NCBI GenBank assembly: GCA_027923505.1
Contig: BROI01000014.1
Span: 372,001-436,000 of the forward strand
From: Mayamaea pseudoterrestris
Lineage: Eukaryota; Bacillariophyta; Bacillariophyceae; Sellaphorales; Sellaphoraceae
Direction: 5' to 3'
Length of the DNA: 64,000 bases
Shown here: piece by piece, positions 28,356-38,479 of the stretch
Numbering within the stretch: the stretch's first letter is position 1
Layout: each line of letters opens with the position of its first letter
Notes under the pieces: generated by a model
Database searches by the model: none
What the model saw: the letters and a program-made list of their open reading frames with translations, nothing else
Told to the model about the DNA's origin: nothing
Made by a program: the position numbers and the translations under genes

Positions 28356-30248
28356 ATGTCATCTTCTTCTTCATCGTCGTCACTCCTATCAATTCCAGCA
28401 GCCGACGTTTTGCGTCTCGTGCAGGCGCACTTACTGGAGGCGGGCTTGACGAAATCGGCACTCGCGCTTTCACAAGAATCCGGCGTTGGCTTGGCCGGGT
28501 CGCTCCAGCCACCGCAAAACTGGATCTTTCACTGCGAGTCAGGCAATTACGGCGTTGTGTTGGAGCAATTGAGTTTAATGGATCGCACCAGAACGAGAAT
28601 TAGTAACGATCTAGTGGCAGCCGTTCACGAGATGGCGATACTGGAGGTGGCCGAGGCGGGCGACTATCAGGTTGCGACAAGCATGCTGCGCGTCATGTAC
28701 AGTGAACTGCAGGACAGCATGGTGACTGTCACAAATAGTAGTGATGACTCTGTCAGCAGCATTTCGCGCGCGCGACTGCTGGAGCAAAAGCTGGCCGATT
28801 TGGCGAGTCGTCGTTCCAAACATCCAAACGCACCCGTTCCCACCGATTGGTACTACGCCGGCACCAAGCAGCAAATGCGTCAAGCGCTCGGCAAGAGGCT
28901 GGCCAAGAGCGTTCCACATCAACCGACCAAGCGATTGACGACGTTGCTGCAGCAAGCCATTCAGTGGCAAGCTTATACTGGAGAATTGCCGCAGATCAAG
29001 CAGTGGTGGGACGATGATGAAGATGAAGACGAGCAAGACAAGGAGCCAGCTGCGCAGCCGTCGCCGCCAAGGAAAAGGAAGCGAAAAAAGCTGTTTGATT
29101 TTGTGCTTGGAAATGTGTCGGTTGATCCAATGTCGTCTGTAGGAGGCGACGCCTCTACAAGCAACAGACTGCCCGGAAAACTGGAATCATGCGTCAAGGA
29201 TCCATACTCCGTCATTAAGCTTGGCAAAAGCGTGACTTGTGGATCCGCCGTTTTTCTTCCAGACTTATCTGGTCTAGTCACTGGGTCATCGGACGGTCTG
29301 ATTGAAATTTGGGACGCAGCGCAAGATTACTCGCAGCTAAAACTCGACTTGCCCTATCAGCGAGAGGAGCTCATGCTTGGACAAGACGCGGCAGTGACGG
29401 CGCTGGTTGTTTCCAACGACTGTCTCATGCTGGCCAGTGGCTCCGCGCAGGGGCGCATTGCCGTGTGGAGGATTGACACGGGCAAATGCCTTCGCACCAT
29501 GGTGGCACATGAGGCAAGTATATCCAGCCTTGCCTTTTCGCCGGATGCAAGCCACGTTCTGGCATCCAGTAGTAACGGTTTGGTGCGAGAGTTTGGGCTT
29601 CGGACGGCGCGCATGCTCAAGGAGTTTAATGGGCATGGCTCGTATGTTAGCCACGTTTCCTATCGGTTGGTTGGACAGCAGCTACTTGTCGTTACGGCTG
29701 GTGGTGACGGAATGGTGCGTCTCTACGACAGTTCGTCGCAGGAAGCGCTACGGATTCTACGGCCAATTTCGATTGGCGGATCCATGACCAAGACGGGGGC
29801 CTTGATTGTTGCCGACGAGCAGCAAGTTGGCGCTGCGGGGTCGACGGGGATCCATACTGTCTTGCATCTGCACACTCCAGCGTCGACCATGATTTTTGTA
29901 CCCAGAGGTCAACGAGCATTTCTGGTGAGCTACCAAGGGTTGGTGATGCGCACGTTTGAAGCTGCTGGCGTTGCTGACGATAAGGTTTTTGTGGCGGCGG
30001 CGTTGAGTCCATCGAATCAATTGCTCTATTGCACCAGGGAGGATGGCGTTTGTTGCATATTTGCCGTGCAGTCCGGTGAAATGGTGGAAACAATTAACGA
30101 TTTTGGTGAGCAATCTACTCGAGCGCCCAACGGTAGCTTGACTTTGCCCGAAATTTCCAGCATGCTGAGCCATCCTACCAAGAACATAATTGCTGCGTAC
30201 AGCAATGACGCTGGCCAAAGCCGAGGTCAGATCGTGCTATGGAAATAG
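28356..30248 (+). CDS. SMU1: SMU1-type WD40 splicing factor
   Basis: One exon; the start chosen is the ATG at 28356 (ACCATGT), giving 630 residues and leaving a poly-Ser leader before the LisH motif. LisH (ADVLRLVQAHLLEAGLTKSALALSQESG) and CTLH-like helices (FHCESGNYGVVLEQL) occupy residues ~12-110. A helical linker and an acidic insert (DEDEDEQDKE, ~225) follow, then WD40 repeats from ~285 to 630 (SGLVTGSSDGLIEIWD, LMLASGSAQGRIAVW, HVLASSSNGLVREFG). The order LisH-CTLH-WD40 and the DPYSVIKLGKSVTCGSA lead-in match SMU1, a component of spliceosomal B complex that pairs with RED. It probably acts in the nucleus. The protein is longer than human SMU1 (513 residues) because of the acidic linker and extra loops. 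Confidence 0.88.
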   Translation: MSSSSSSSSLLSIPAADVLRLVQAHLLEAGLTKSALALSQESGVGLAGSLQPPQNWIFHCESGNYGVVLEQLSLMDRTRTRISNDLVAAVHEMAILEVAEAGDYQVATSMLRVMYSELQDSMVTVTNSSDDSVSSISRARLLEQKLADLASRRSKHPNAPVPTDWYYAGTKQQMRQALGKRLAKSVPHQPTKRLTTLLQQAIQWQAYTGELPQIKQWWDDDEDEDEQDKEPAAQPSPPRKRKRKKLFDFVLGNVSVDPMSSVGGDASTSNRLPGKLESCVKDPYSVIKLGKSVTCGSAVFLPDLSGLVTGSSDGLIEIWDAAQDYSQLKLDLPYQREELMLGQDAAVTALVVSNDCLMLASGSAQGRIAVWRIDTGKCLRTMVAHEASISSLAFSPDASHVLASSSNGLVREFGLRTARMLKEFNGHGSYVSHVSYRLVGQQLLVVTAGGDGMVRLYDSSSQEALRILRPISIGGSMTKTGALIVADEQQVGAAGSTGIHTVLHLHTPASTMIFVPRGQRAFLVSYQGLVMRTFEAAGVADDKVFVAAALSPSNQLLYCTREDGVCCIFAVQSGEMVETINDFGEQSTRAPNGSLTLPEISSMLSHPTKNIIAAYSNDAGQSRGQIVLWK

Positions 30249-30531
30249 TTTGTCAACATATTTTGTTTTTGTATATCGTCCGCCATCTTTTTAAATATGT
30301 CTACTCGTACATTTAATCTCGGTCGCTAAGTAAAGGAAGAAGGCACTGAATTCCCCCGGCTAATAGTCGACAAGACATCATGTTTTTGGCAGCGATGCAT
30401 GATTGTTCAAAAAATTTCCCGATTTTTGGTAAATATGATTGCTTCCTTCGGTATCACGGAGTTGCTTCACATATGCAAGGCTAACAGTTACTGTAGCAGT
30501 TACGTTAATAAGTTGTTTTTGTAGAAAGAAA

Positions 30532-32014
30532 TTAAATGTTATCGCGATACGTAATTCCATCAGTACTAAACGGCGGATCAACCTTTATTACCCTTGCTCC
30601 TTCATTTGAAACCTGAGATATGACCAGCTGTCCCTTGATACCAGCCTCCTTCGCCGCTTGAAGCATTGCCCGAGCAACAGCACGATCCGATCGCTCCTTC
30701 TCGTGCTGTGCAAATATATCCCCACTCGCACCAGCCGTAATGGCCATGACCGTCGGCCCAGCGCCGCTCAAATATGCACATGCTGCGCCAGCCGCTTCGG
30801 CGGCCGCAATCATTGGATAAAGATAAGTGTACAGCTTGTTGCCACGTTGGGGCTGATGCATTCGATCTTCCACCCCATACTTTAAGTTGTCGAGATTTCC
30901 CATACATAGCGCATGCACCAGAAACGCAACTCTGCCAATGTTGAAAGCAGCATCCTTTCGACTAATATCCGCATTCAAAACGTTTCGCGCGTCACTGGTC
31001 TTGCCAATAAAGTCGGGAATGAACATGACAAGCTGAAGACCAGCCGGGCAAGGAACGCGTTCCGTGACCCATCGGGTGCCGTTGTGAATACCTACCTGAA
31101 TGCCTCCGTAAATAACGGGAGCAACATTGTCGGGATGGCCCTGCAAATTTATAATTTGAGGATGTCAGACAAAAGGTCTCAACCTAAGCACGCCTGCCTC
31201 AGTCACATGCACCGTCGACATTCGTACCTCGATCTCAGATGCAATCTGCAACAGCGCCTCGGATCCCCAACACGGCAAGCGATGCCCCGCAAGCACGAGA
31301 CCACCTATAATACCGGCTACAATGGCGGCTGATGAACTCCCAAGTCCACGTGCATACGGAATTCTTGAAACCACATGATACTTGAGCGTGGGCATTGGCT
31401 TATTGGCAGCCTCAAACGCCGCTTTGCATCCCACAACGAGGTAGTTGCTGTCGTCAATGGGCATTTGGTCAGCGCCTTCCCCTTCTCCCGTGATTCCAAA
31501 CTTGTCGGAACGTTCAATCGTGACTTCAGTCCATAGATCAACGGCCATGCCGAGTGTGTCGTCTGTGTGACATAAATAGCAAAATGAGCGGAACGAGTCG
31601 CACGAACATCTGGCACTCATTTTCCTCGTCATTTCCATATTCAAAAATCGTTTATAAACAAATCTCTCTCTTATACTCACATCCCGGACCCATGTTGGCC
31701 GACGTTGCGGGAACTCGGACTGTCACAGAATTTCGCGGCAAGGAGTTATCCTCCTCCACCGCCTGCCGCGCCGCCACCTTGATGCGCATCTTTTCCTCGT
31801 GGTTAAACGGATACAGTATGCGTTGACCGTCATCGCCTTGCGCGAATATTTGGAAACTCTGCTGGCGCTGTGGGCGACCATGGTGGGATTGATGTTTCGG
31901 CTGCTCGTCACGCTTGCCGTAGAGTTTCAAAAGAGCGACAGCCGCCAGACCTCCGGCAATGGCGGATCCAGCGGCTGTGACTAGCAGTTTTGTGTTTTGA
32001 TTATTGGATGACAT
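30532..32014 (-). CDS. HSK: Homoserine kinase with N-terminal hydrophobic anchor
   Basis: Three exons on the minus strand (32014-31681, 31562-31228, 31140-30532) give 425 residues. Introns are 118 and 87 nt (donors GTGAGT and GTACGA). Splicing restores the GHMP motifs: ANMGPG|YDTLGMAVDLW, PYARGLGSSSAAIVAG (ATP loop) and E|GHPDNVAPVIYGG. The enzyme phosphorylates homoserine for threonine synthesis. The unusual part is the N-terminus: residues ~10-32 (LLVTAAGSAIAGGLAAVALL) form a transmembrane-like segment followed by K-R-rich sequence, not a normal transit peptide. There is no AxAF motif. It may be membrane-tethered, or the segment may act as a signal anchor for an organelle. It is divergent from the transporter at 32373, with the palindrome at 32134 between them. 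Confidence 0.92.
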
Positions 32015-32372
32015 GATGTGCTTTTGATACAGCTGCGTTAAGATGGAGCTACCTGTAATTTCAAGGCAGCAAAACAGGAAGGTTGTGTGTGACGGATGGA
32101 GGCGGCCTCGATGTCAACGATGAGCAAACTTTTGTGTCGCATGCGACACTGACGTACTTGATTGTAAACCGGTACGACTTCCAGAGGTAGTGCCCTTAAA
32201 GTGGTTTCGATAACGGTGCGACACGCAAGATTTTCGTCTCGACTCTCTTCCGTGCAAATCATGATGGACCAGAAGAACTTTCGATTGCAACCCAACGAGG
32301 CATTATAATCTATACAAGAAGTTCACACAGAGCATTCCATAGGTATTGTCAAACAGACTCACACACTACATC
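32015..32372. other. Divergent promoter region of homoserine kinase and SLC35F-type transporter
   Basis: The region between two divergent ATGs holds the second copy of the 16-bp palindrome (32134-32149). No further gene or RNA is seen. Confidence 0.6.
32134..32149. promoter_or_regulatory. 16-bp palindrome GTGTCGCATGCGACAC, copy 2
   Basis: Identical to the site at 19996-20011 and again in an intergenic region: 120 bp upstream of the homoserine kinase ATG and about 225 bp upstream of the transporter ATG. Probably a regulatory binding site; inference. Confidence 0.45.
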
Positions 32373-33888
32373 ATGGGATCCGATGGCAACGGCGCCGTCA
32401 CAAAATGTGGTCCACTCGAACTCGTCATCTTTATTGCTGCCATTGTCACGGGGACGGCCTGCTCGGTTTGCTCCAAGACCATGATGCAGCTGCACGCAAT
32501 TGGGTCAGAAGGAGAATTGGAACTGTTTGAAAAGCCAATCTTTCAAACCTTTGGAATGTTCATTGGCATGACGTTTGGACTTGTCATGCACTTGGCCGTG
32601 CTGCGATTCAGCATTCCCTTTCCTGGTTACGTGCATGAGCCCATCGTTGCCGACGCTACCGTCACCAAGACTGGTGCCGTCAAGATTGTGGCAACGGAGG
32701 AAACGTCATTATTGCCGCAGAGACGAAAGTCCATACTGGATCGACAAAAGTCGAGCATGAAGGAAACGCCGCAGTGGATGTTTTTGTTTCTCGGCGTCCC
32801 CGCATTCTTTGACCTTGGAGCAACGGCGCTCTGCATGCTGGGACGTAAGTAAAGAAAGTTTGACTTTTACAATCCAATATTGTCAATATCATCTGATTAA
32901 TACTCAACGCCAATTTCTCATTTCTTGTCTTCTCCCAACAGTCCGCTACATTGACGTTAGCGTCTACCAGTTACTGCGAGGATCCGGCATTATCTTTGTC
33001 GCCCTCATGAAGCAATACGTATTGGGTCATCGCCTGTACAACTTTCAGTGGGTCGGCGTCGCCTTTAATCTGGTGTCTGTCTTTTTAGTGGGATCCACCG
33101 CCATTTTGAATTCCGGCAGTGACGATCGCACCAACGAGCCAAGTGACGCCTTGCTGGGTGTTGTGTTGGTCATGGCGGGAGCGTTTGTGCAGGCGCTGCA
33201 GTTTGTCTTTGAGGAAAAGGTCATGACACTAGACGATGATGCGGCGCCGCCGCTCTTGGTGATTGGCATGGAAGGATTGTGGGGATCCTTTTTGTGCCTC
33301 GTGTTGGTGTATCCTGTGGTGTACTTGTTGCCGGGAGGCGATCACGGAAGCTACGAGGATCCGTTCAACACGTGGTACATGCTCACACACTCGGCGACGC
33401 TGCAGTGGGCGTTTGGCATTTACTTTATTGCCATTTTTGGATACAATCTCTTTGCCGTATTGGTCACGTATTCACTAAACTCTGTTTGGCATGCAATCCT
33501 TGACAACTTTCGACCCATTACGGTGTGGGGCGTTGACATGTTTATCTTTTACGGCATGCCGAATTTGAGTGGACATGGCGAACCATGGACGCCATATAGC
33601 TGGGTGCAGCTACTCGGCATGTGCGTGTTGCTCTACGGAACGGCGATCTACAATGCCCCAAACGCTGGATCTGTCAAGCTGGAAGGCAAATGGTGGCATG
33701 TGTGGATTAACATGACGAGAGAATATTCAGAGATTGAAGTGGAAATGGAGGAAGCTGCCGCGCTCATTGAGTGGGAGGACCGACAGGCAGAGTTCAAGCA
33801 ACGAAAAGTGAGTTCGTTTGCCCAACGATCACCCATGGTGTCGGTACATACGCAAGCGCTTCATGGACTTGGGTCGCATAATATTTAG
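32373..33888 (+). CDS. SLC35F6-like (drug/metabolite transporter superfamily) membrane transporter
   Basis: Exons 32373-32844 and 32942-33888 (97-nt intron, GTAAGT donor, CAACAG acceptor) give 472 residues. The junction rebuilds CMLG-LRYIDVSVYQLLRGSGIIFVAL, the hallmark of the SLC35F6/C2orf18 group. About ten hydrophobic segments are seen, beginning with ELVIFIAAIVTGTACSVCSK. A long hydrophilic loop lies between the second and third (EPIVADATVT...). The C-terminal ~70 residues are charged and cytosolic. Members act in endosomal, lysosomal or mitochondrial membranes and the transported substrate is poorly known; nucleotide sugars are assumed by homology. There is no plastid presequence. A 16-bp palindrome lies upstream. 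Confidence 0.85.
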
Positions 33889-33990
33889 TACTATTCATTC
33901 TAATGTATCCGTGTCGTATCGTACAGTTGGCAAGGCAACATTGCCGAGATACGATGTAGCTAACTTGTGCTCATTGATTGGTGACGCGGT

Positions 33991-34005
33991 GTGTCGCGGT
34001 GCGAC
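33991..34005. promoter_or_regulatory. Degenerate copy of the GTGTCGC...GCGACAC element
   Basis: The sequence GTGTCGCGGTGCGAC keeps both half-sites with a changed centre and lies about 90 bp upstream of the ATG at 34093. It resembles the two perfect palindromes, but on its own it is weak evidence. Confidence 0.25.
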
Positions 34006-34092
34006 GAAGTCCGTTTCGACACACCATAATATTGACCATGGCATGGCCATCACTTTGCGCAGCACACACTACCTCACACATGATCTCTGGGA

Positions 34093-35586
34093 ATGGGATT
34101 AGGATTCATCTGCAATGTATTGGCTGGGTTTGCCACTACCAGATTTGCTCTGCAGCAGCAGCAGCAGCAGCCCCCAGTCGTGACGACACAATTGTTTTAT
34201 GCCGTTCCGTCGCATCATCAAGCAACTCATTTACTCACTAATATTGCACGGAATGAACCTGCTACTGCTGCTACTGGCCTCTACATTCATATTCCGTTTT
34301 GTCGAAAGCGATGCAGGTACTGCGACTTTGCGATTGTTCCAGTGGGACCAGAGGCCATGAACGAACGGTCATCCTTTTTGCAAATGGCTCGAAACTACAC
34401 CAATGCTGTGCTTTCGGAGCTCAGTCACACCAAAACGAAGTCTCCTGTGCAATTGCAATCCGTGTACTTTGGTGGCGGAACACCAAGTCTTGCTCCCATT
34501 GATTCGATACAAGCACTGGTTTCAGCCATTCGTTCCAATCGCAATTTTCAGATTGCGCCAAATGCCGAATGGACCATTGAAATAGACCCTGGAACGTTTG
34601 ATTTGGAAAAACTTTGCAGTCTCAAAGAACTCGGATTCAACCGCTTCTCACTCGGCGTGCAGTCCTTTGACGATGCTACACTTGCGTCAATCGGAAGGAC
34701 GCATCGTCGCCAAGACATTTTTGATTCCATTGCCATGCTGTTGCAAGTCTTTGGCGAAAACGTTAATTATTCCATCGACTTGATATCGGCACTGCCTGGA
34801 TTGTCACTGGCACAGTGGACGCATACGTTGGAGACTGCAGTCTCGCTGCATCCGCGGCCGAAACATTTGAGCGTTTACGACTTGCAGATTGAACGTGGCA
34901 CCGTCTTTGGCAACTGGTACAAGAACGGTGATGACGATACAGGTCAAACCCCAACTCGCTTACATTCAGATTTGCCTAGTAGTCGTCGACAGCTCGCCTT
35001 ACCGACCGACGCCGACGCTGCCTTTATGTATCGATACGCATCAGGCTACCTTGCTGCTCGGGGATACGAGCACTATGAAGTCAGTTCCTACGCCATGCTG
35101 CCCAGTGACAAAAATAAACAACCGCAATGGAGAAGCAAGCACAATCAGATTTATTGGGCAGTCCATGGTCAATGGTACGCCTTTGGCTTGGGCGCCACTA
35201 GCTTTGTTGATCATCAAACGCAGGCTCGTCCGCGCACATTGTTTGACTACTACCAATGGGTGAAGGAACTTTCGTGTAGCAACGGTGGCGACAGTGCCAA
35301 TAATGATGACGCAAGCAACCGCTCGTCGGATCTGGATTTGCTGCAAGACATTTGTTTGAAGCGTTTGCGGACAATGGAAGGACTCGATCTTGACTGCGTG
35401 CATGACCGCTTTGGAGGCAAGCGCACCGTCGACGCCATTATGAAAGGCGCTGCACTCGGCATTGAGATTGGAATTGCGAAACGAGATGGACAATTTTTGC
35501 GGCTGACGGATCCAAATGGCCTCTTGTTCTCCAACACTATCATTTCGAGTATCTTTGTCGAGTTGGAAGAAGTGTTTGACGACTGA
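34093..35586 (+). CDS. HEMW: Radical-SAM heme chaperone HemW/RSAD1-like
   Basis: One exon of 497 residues. After a short hydrophobic N-terminus (MGLGFICNVLAGFATTRF) and a poly-Gln run come the radical-SAM motif CxxxCxxC (FCRKRCRYCDF, ~residues 77-87), YFGGGTPSL, WTIEIDPGTF, GFNRFSLGVQSFDD and SIDLISALPG. The HNxxYW signature (HNQIYW, ~residue 351) separates HemW heme chaperones from true oxygen-independent coproporphyrinogen oxidase HemN, so I call it HemW. HemW carries heme to respiratory or other heme proteins. The N-terminus ends in AGF-A, which could be a plastid or a mitochondrial signal; localisation is unresolved. Database names such as 'coproporphyrinogen III oxidase' would be misleading here. 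Confidence 0.88.
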   Translation: MGLGFICNVLAGFATTRFALQQQQQQPPVVTTQLFYAVPSHHQATHLLTNIARNEPATAATGLYIHIPFCRKRCRYCDFAIVPVGPEAMNERSSFLQMARNYTNAVLSELSHTKTKSPVQLQSVYFGGGTPSLAPIDSIQALVSAIRSNRNFQIAPNAEWTIEIDPGTFDLEKLCSLKELGFNRFSLGVQSFDDATLASIGRTHRRQDIFDSIAMLLQVFGENVNYSIDLISALPGLSLAQWTHTLETAVSLHPRPKHLSVYDLQIERGTVFGNWYKNGDDDTGQTPTRLHSDLPSSRRQLALPTDADAAFMYRYASGYLAARGYEHYEVSSYAMLPSDKNKQPQWRSKHNQIYWAVHGQWYAFGLGATSFVDHQTQARPRTLFDYYQWVKELSCSNGGDSANNDDASNRSSDLDLLQDICLKRLRTMEGLDLDCVHDRFGGKRTVDAIMKGAALGIEIGIAKRDGQFLRLTDPNGLLFSNTIISSIFVELEEVFDD

Positions 35587-35892
35587 GAAATTTGTTGGGT
35601 GTTTTAGTGCGTGGAGCAAGTTCTTTTTTAATATCGCATTTGATTGAGAAAGAGACGCGAACTATAATGTCTCATTTGCTTTCGCCTGGGTCGCAAGATG
35701 AAAGCGACAATGCTACTACTACATCGATCGGAAACATGGGCTGGCTGGAAAGTTGATCACAAGGGTTCGACCTGCCGGGATTCCCTGTACTCGACTGCAC
35801 AGCCACGAGCGTATTCAACAGTGATATGGGAAGCAAGTAAATTTTTAACACATTTCTAATCAAACATTTAGTTACCAATTTAACTGCATTGA
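35587..35892. other. Intergenic between convergent genes
   Basis: 3' regions of HemW and of the acidic protein at 35893. I looked for a tRNA around 35763 (ggttcgacctgcc) and found no arms that pair. Nothing else is seen. Confidence 0.55.
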
Positions 35893-37272
35893 TCACTGTC
35901 TCTGTCGACTCGCCGCTGGGTTACCCTTGCCAGTCGCTTCCGATATGATGCTCGAGTAGTACGCCATGTCAGCCGCAGTCATGGGTCGAAACGATTCTGA
36001 CGACGATGACGATGCTGCATCCGCGCCTGACGATGACGAAAGCAAATGAAGCTCCATGCCTCCCTTGAGCGCCAGGCCAGCCGCCAGTAGCGGAAGCACA
36101 ATCTTGGCAACAATCTTGGTCAGTTTGCCTCGCGAGCTACTAGACTTTTTCTTTCCAGGCAGATACCAATTGTTGGGAAGCCCCTCGGTGGGTTTCTGGA
36201 GCTGCTTGTCAATGGCGATTGCTGCCACCGATGGCTTCATGCGCGAAATGTCGTCGCGACTATATCCCAGTTTGCGCAGTTCGTCCTTCATGACGTCCGT
36301 CATGACTTGCGGCGCAGTAGCAGCAGCGGCACTTGTTGACGAGTCGTCGGATGCAGCCGCGTTGGTCGCTTGTTGCGAGTCGGCTGAAGCATCCTGTGCC
36401 GCGACGGGCTTTTCCGTCGGCTCAACTTGCGGAGGCTCGGGCACGGACGTTTCTTCGGATACTGGCGTTGCATCAGGAGATTCTTCTTTTTTGGTCTCTA
36501 CTGGATAAGTCTCCACTTGCGCTTCTGGTGCGGCTGCTGCTTCCGTCGGTGGAGTTACTGGCGCTGCTGCATCGTCTTGAGCCACGGGTGCAGCTTCCAC
36601 AGCAGCATTCGCATCATGTTCAAAGCTCGTCGTTTCACCCTCATCGTAGGCATCGGCAAGCTCCATGCGATCGACAAAGGCCGAGCTGTCGCCGTCGTTA
36701 TCAGCAGCAAGGACGGGGGTGAAGCTTTCCGCAGCGAGCGTGGATTCGACGGACATGGGGCTTGGAACAATTGCTTGTAAGATTGGTTCCGACCCTCTAT
36801 TGTCAACTTCTTCACTCTCCGTTTCCATTTCCACCATGACTTGAATGTCAGCTCCAGCAGCTTCCTCCACGGCTTGTTCCTCCTTGTTCCACTCCTCCTC
36901 GTCGGGAACTTCTATTTCAATGTCGGCATTGGAGAGTGAAGTCATGTTGTTTTCTTCGTCAGCTGTAGCCGTCCCTTGGTGTTCGTCGTCGTCTTCCTCT
37001 TCATCCTCATCGTACTCTTCCTCCTCCTCACCTTCTGGCGTTGAGTTCATTGCGCCGCCGCGAATCTCCACAGCAAAGTCACGTTGCGTTGTAAGGCCCC
37101 ACGTATTACGTCTACCGATACTTGCCAAACGACCCTCCAGGGAACACCTTTGGGGCGCGACGAGCCAATTCTTGCTGCTGCTGCTCCATGGCACGTGATC
37201 AGCGGCCTTGGCGAAACAAACATGCAGGAAACATGACTGCAGAAACAGCCTCATTGCTGACGGATGGTGCAT
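35893..37272 (-). CDS. Acidic secretory-pathway protein with C-terminal membrane segment
   Basis: One exon of 459 residues. The N-terminus is a signal peptide (MRLFLQSCFLHVCFAKAADH, from the ATG at 37272 or 37254). Residues ~80-320 are extremely acidic and Ala/Glu/Thr/Pro-rich (EEEEEYDEDEEEDDDE), consistent with a calcium-binding or disordered lumenal region. Near residue 330 there is a compact conserved block: MKDELRKLGYSRDDISRMKP-S-VAAIAIDKQL followed by PTEGLPNNWY. I have seen this 'LGYxxDDIxxMxPxVAxxxI' pattern as a recurring diatom module. A hydrophobic segment follows at ~395-415 (IVLPLLAAGLALKGGMEL), then a Ser-rich tail. Function is unknown; it is a type-I-like membrane protein of the ER/endomembrane system or plastid periphery. 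Confidence 0.72.
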   Translation of the reverse strand: MHHPSAMRLFLQSCFLHVCFAKAADHVPWSSSSKNWLVAPQRCSLEGRLASIGRRNTWGLTTQRDFAVEIRGGAMNSTPEGEEEEEYDEDEEEDDDEHQGTATADEENNMTSLSNADIEIEVPDEEEWNKEEQAVEEAAGADIQVMVEMETESEEVDNRGSEPILQAIVPSPMSVESTLAAESFTPVLAADNDGDSSAFVDRMELADAYDEGETTSFEHDANAAVEAAPVAQDDAAAPVTPPTEAAAAPEAQVETYPVETKKEESPDATPVSEETSVPEPPQVEPTEKPVAAQDASADSQQATNAAASDDSSTSAAAATAPQVMTDVMKDELRKLGYSRDDISRMKPSVAAIAIDKQLQKPTEGLPNNWYLPGKKKSSSSRGKLTKIVAKIVLPLLAAGLALKGGMELHLLSSSSGADAASSSSSESFRPMTAADMAYYSSIISEATGKGNPAASRQRQ

Positions 37273-37483
37273 CCTTGTCTATAGTATATAGTGAGAGAGA
37301 CTGATGGGTGATGTTCATGGTGGAGGATCGACTTGAGGAGTTTTCGAAAAATTGTGTGTCGCAGCATCAATCGTCATTTCACGCGCGCCATCGCGCCATC
37401 TTCGCGAGCATCACATTTTCGTCGCCTCGACAACCTCTGAAGTCCAGCAAGCTCTCTCTCTAGTAAGCAATCAATTACAATCC

Positions 37484-38479
37484 ATGCTGGTTCACTCGGT
37501 TGCCGATGCAGCATTGCTCTTGCTGATGCTGGCATCGATTTGTGATGCCCTTTCCCATCATCCAATAATACCAGCCGCCTCATATTCGCGTCGAACGTTC
37601 GTCGGCACAGCCATCACGGGCGCAGCAGCAGCAAGCAGTCTTATAAGCAATCCTCTACCAACCAATGCTATTACTCCACAAGTATCATTGTCAAACGCCG
37701 ACGCCAAGAGTCTCTTCACGCAGGCGCGCGCCTACGAGCAGCAAGGCAACCTGCAAGCCGCGCAGCGCTTGTACGAAAAGATTGTCGTGGTGGCACCCGA
37801 TTTTGTCTACGGATGGTCCAATTTGGGAAACACGCAAACGGCGTTGCAGCAGTTGACGGAAGCGGAAATTAGCTACACCAAAGCTATCAACCTGTGTACG
37901 CAACTAGAACAAAATAGTGGTGGTGCATCGCCACAACCCTGCAAGGACTTGTACTTGCTCTACTTGAATCGCGGCTCTCTGCGTCTCAACACGCAGCAAC
38001 CACAGTTAGCGCTGCAAGACTTGCGCCAAAGCAACTCACTCCGCGGCCGACCCGACGACGTGATACTGCCAAACTTGGCGCGCGCCTACGAAGTCAACGG
38101 CCAGTACCAAGCCGCATCCGACGCTTATGTAACATCCATTCGCATGGCTGGCAACGCCGTGGCGCCCTACTGGTTGCGGGCCAGCTTGGTGGAGTTTCAA
38201 CTAGACAATGGCATAGATGGATACGCCTTGCTGCAGCGGGTGCAGAATCGCTTTCCGGATGCGCCAGAGGTCAAGGCGGCGTTGGCTGTGTACTTGTGGG
38301 AGGTGCGTAATGAGCAGGACCAGGCGCGGCAAACGTTTCTGCAGATTCCCAACAAGCAGCGACTCAAGTATAGCTACTGCAGTGATGAATCGAAGGAGTA
38401 TTTAGACAACGTCATTGCGTGGCCGCCGAAAATGAAGGAAGCAGTTCAAGTCATTGCCAAAGGTGTGGGTGACTGTTGA
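37484..38479 (+). CDS. Thylakoid-lumen TPR protein, predicted Tat substrate
   Basis: One exon; the start is the ATG at 37484, giving 331 residues. The N-terminus is three-part: a signal peptide (MLVHSVADAALLLLMLASIC-DALS), a transit region, then SYSRRTFVGTAITGAAAASS with twin arginines at 36-37 and a hydrophobic core ending in an Ala-type cleavage site near TNAITP. This is the layout of a lumenal protein taken across the thylakoid by the Tat route. Residues ~75-290 are TPR repeats (AKSLFTQARAYEQQGNLQAA, YGWSNLGNTQTALQQLTEAE, PNLARAYEVNGQYQAASDAY). It resembles the plant lumenal TPR family linked to photosystem assembly, but the exact role is unproven. Confidence 0.82.
   Translation: MLVHSVADAALLLLMLASICDALSHHPIIPAASYSRRTFVGTAITGAAAASSLISNPLPTNAITPQVSLSNADAKSLFTQARAYEQQGNLQAAQRLYEKIVVVAPDFVYGWSNLGNTQTALQQLTEAEISYTKAINLCTQLEQNSGGASPQPCKDLYLLYLNRGSLRLNTQQPQLALQDLRQSNSLRGRPDDVILPNLARAYEVNGQYQAASDAYVTSIRMAGNAVAPYWLRASLVEFQLDNGIDGYALLQRVQNRFPDAPEVKAALAVYLWEVRNEQDQARQTFLQIPNKQRLKYSYCSDESKEYLDNVIAWPPKMKEAVQVIAKGVGDC

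Noticed and set aside
34093-35586. Naming this gene HemN (coproporphyrinogen oxidase)
   Set aside because: The HNxxYW motif marks the heme-chaperone branch (HemW), not the oxidase.
35755-35800. tRNA-like T-loop (ggttcgacc)
   Set aside because: The flanking bases do not form T-arm, D-arm or acceptor stems on either strand.
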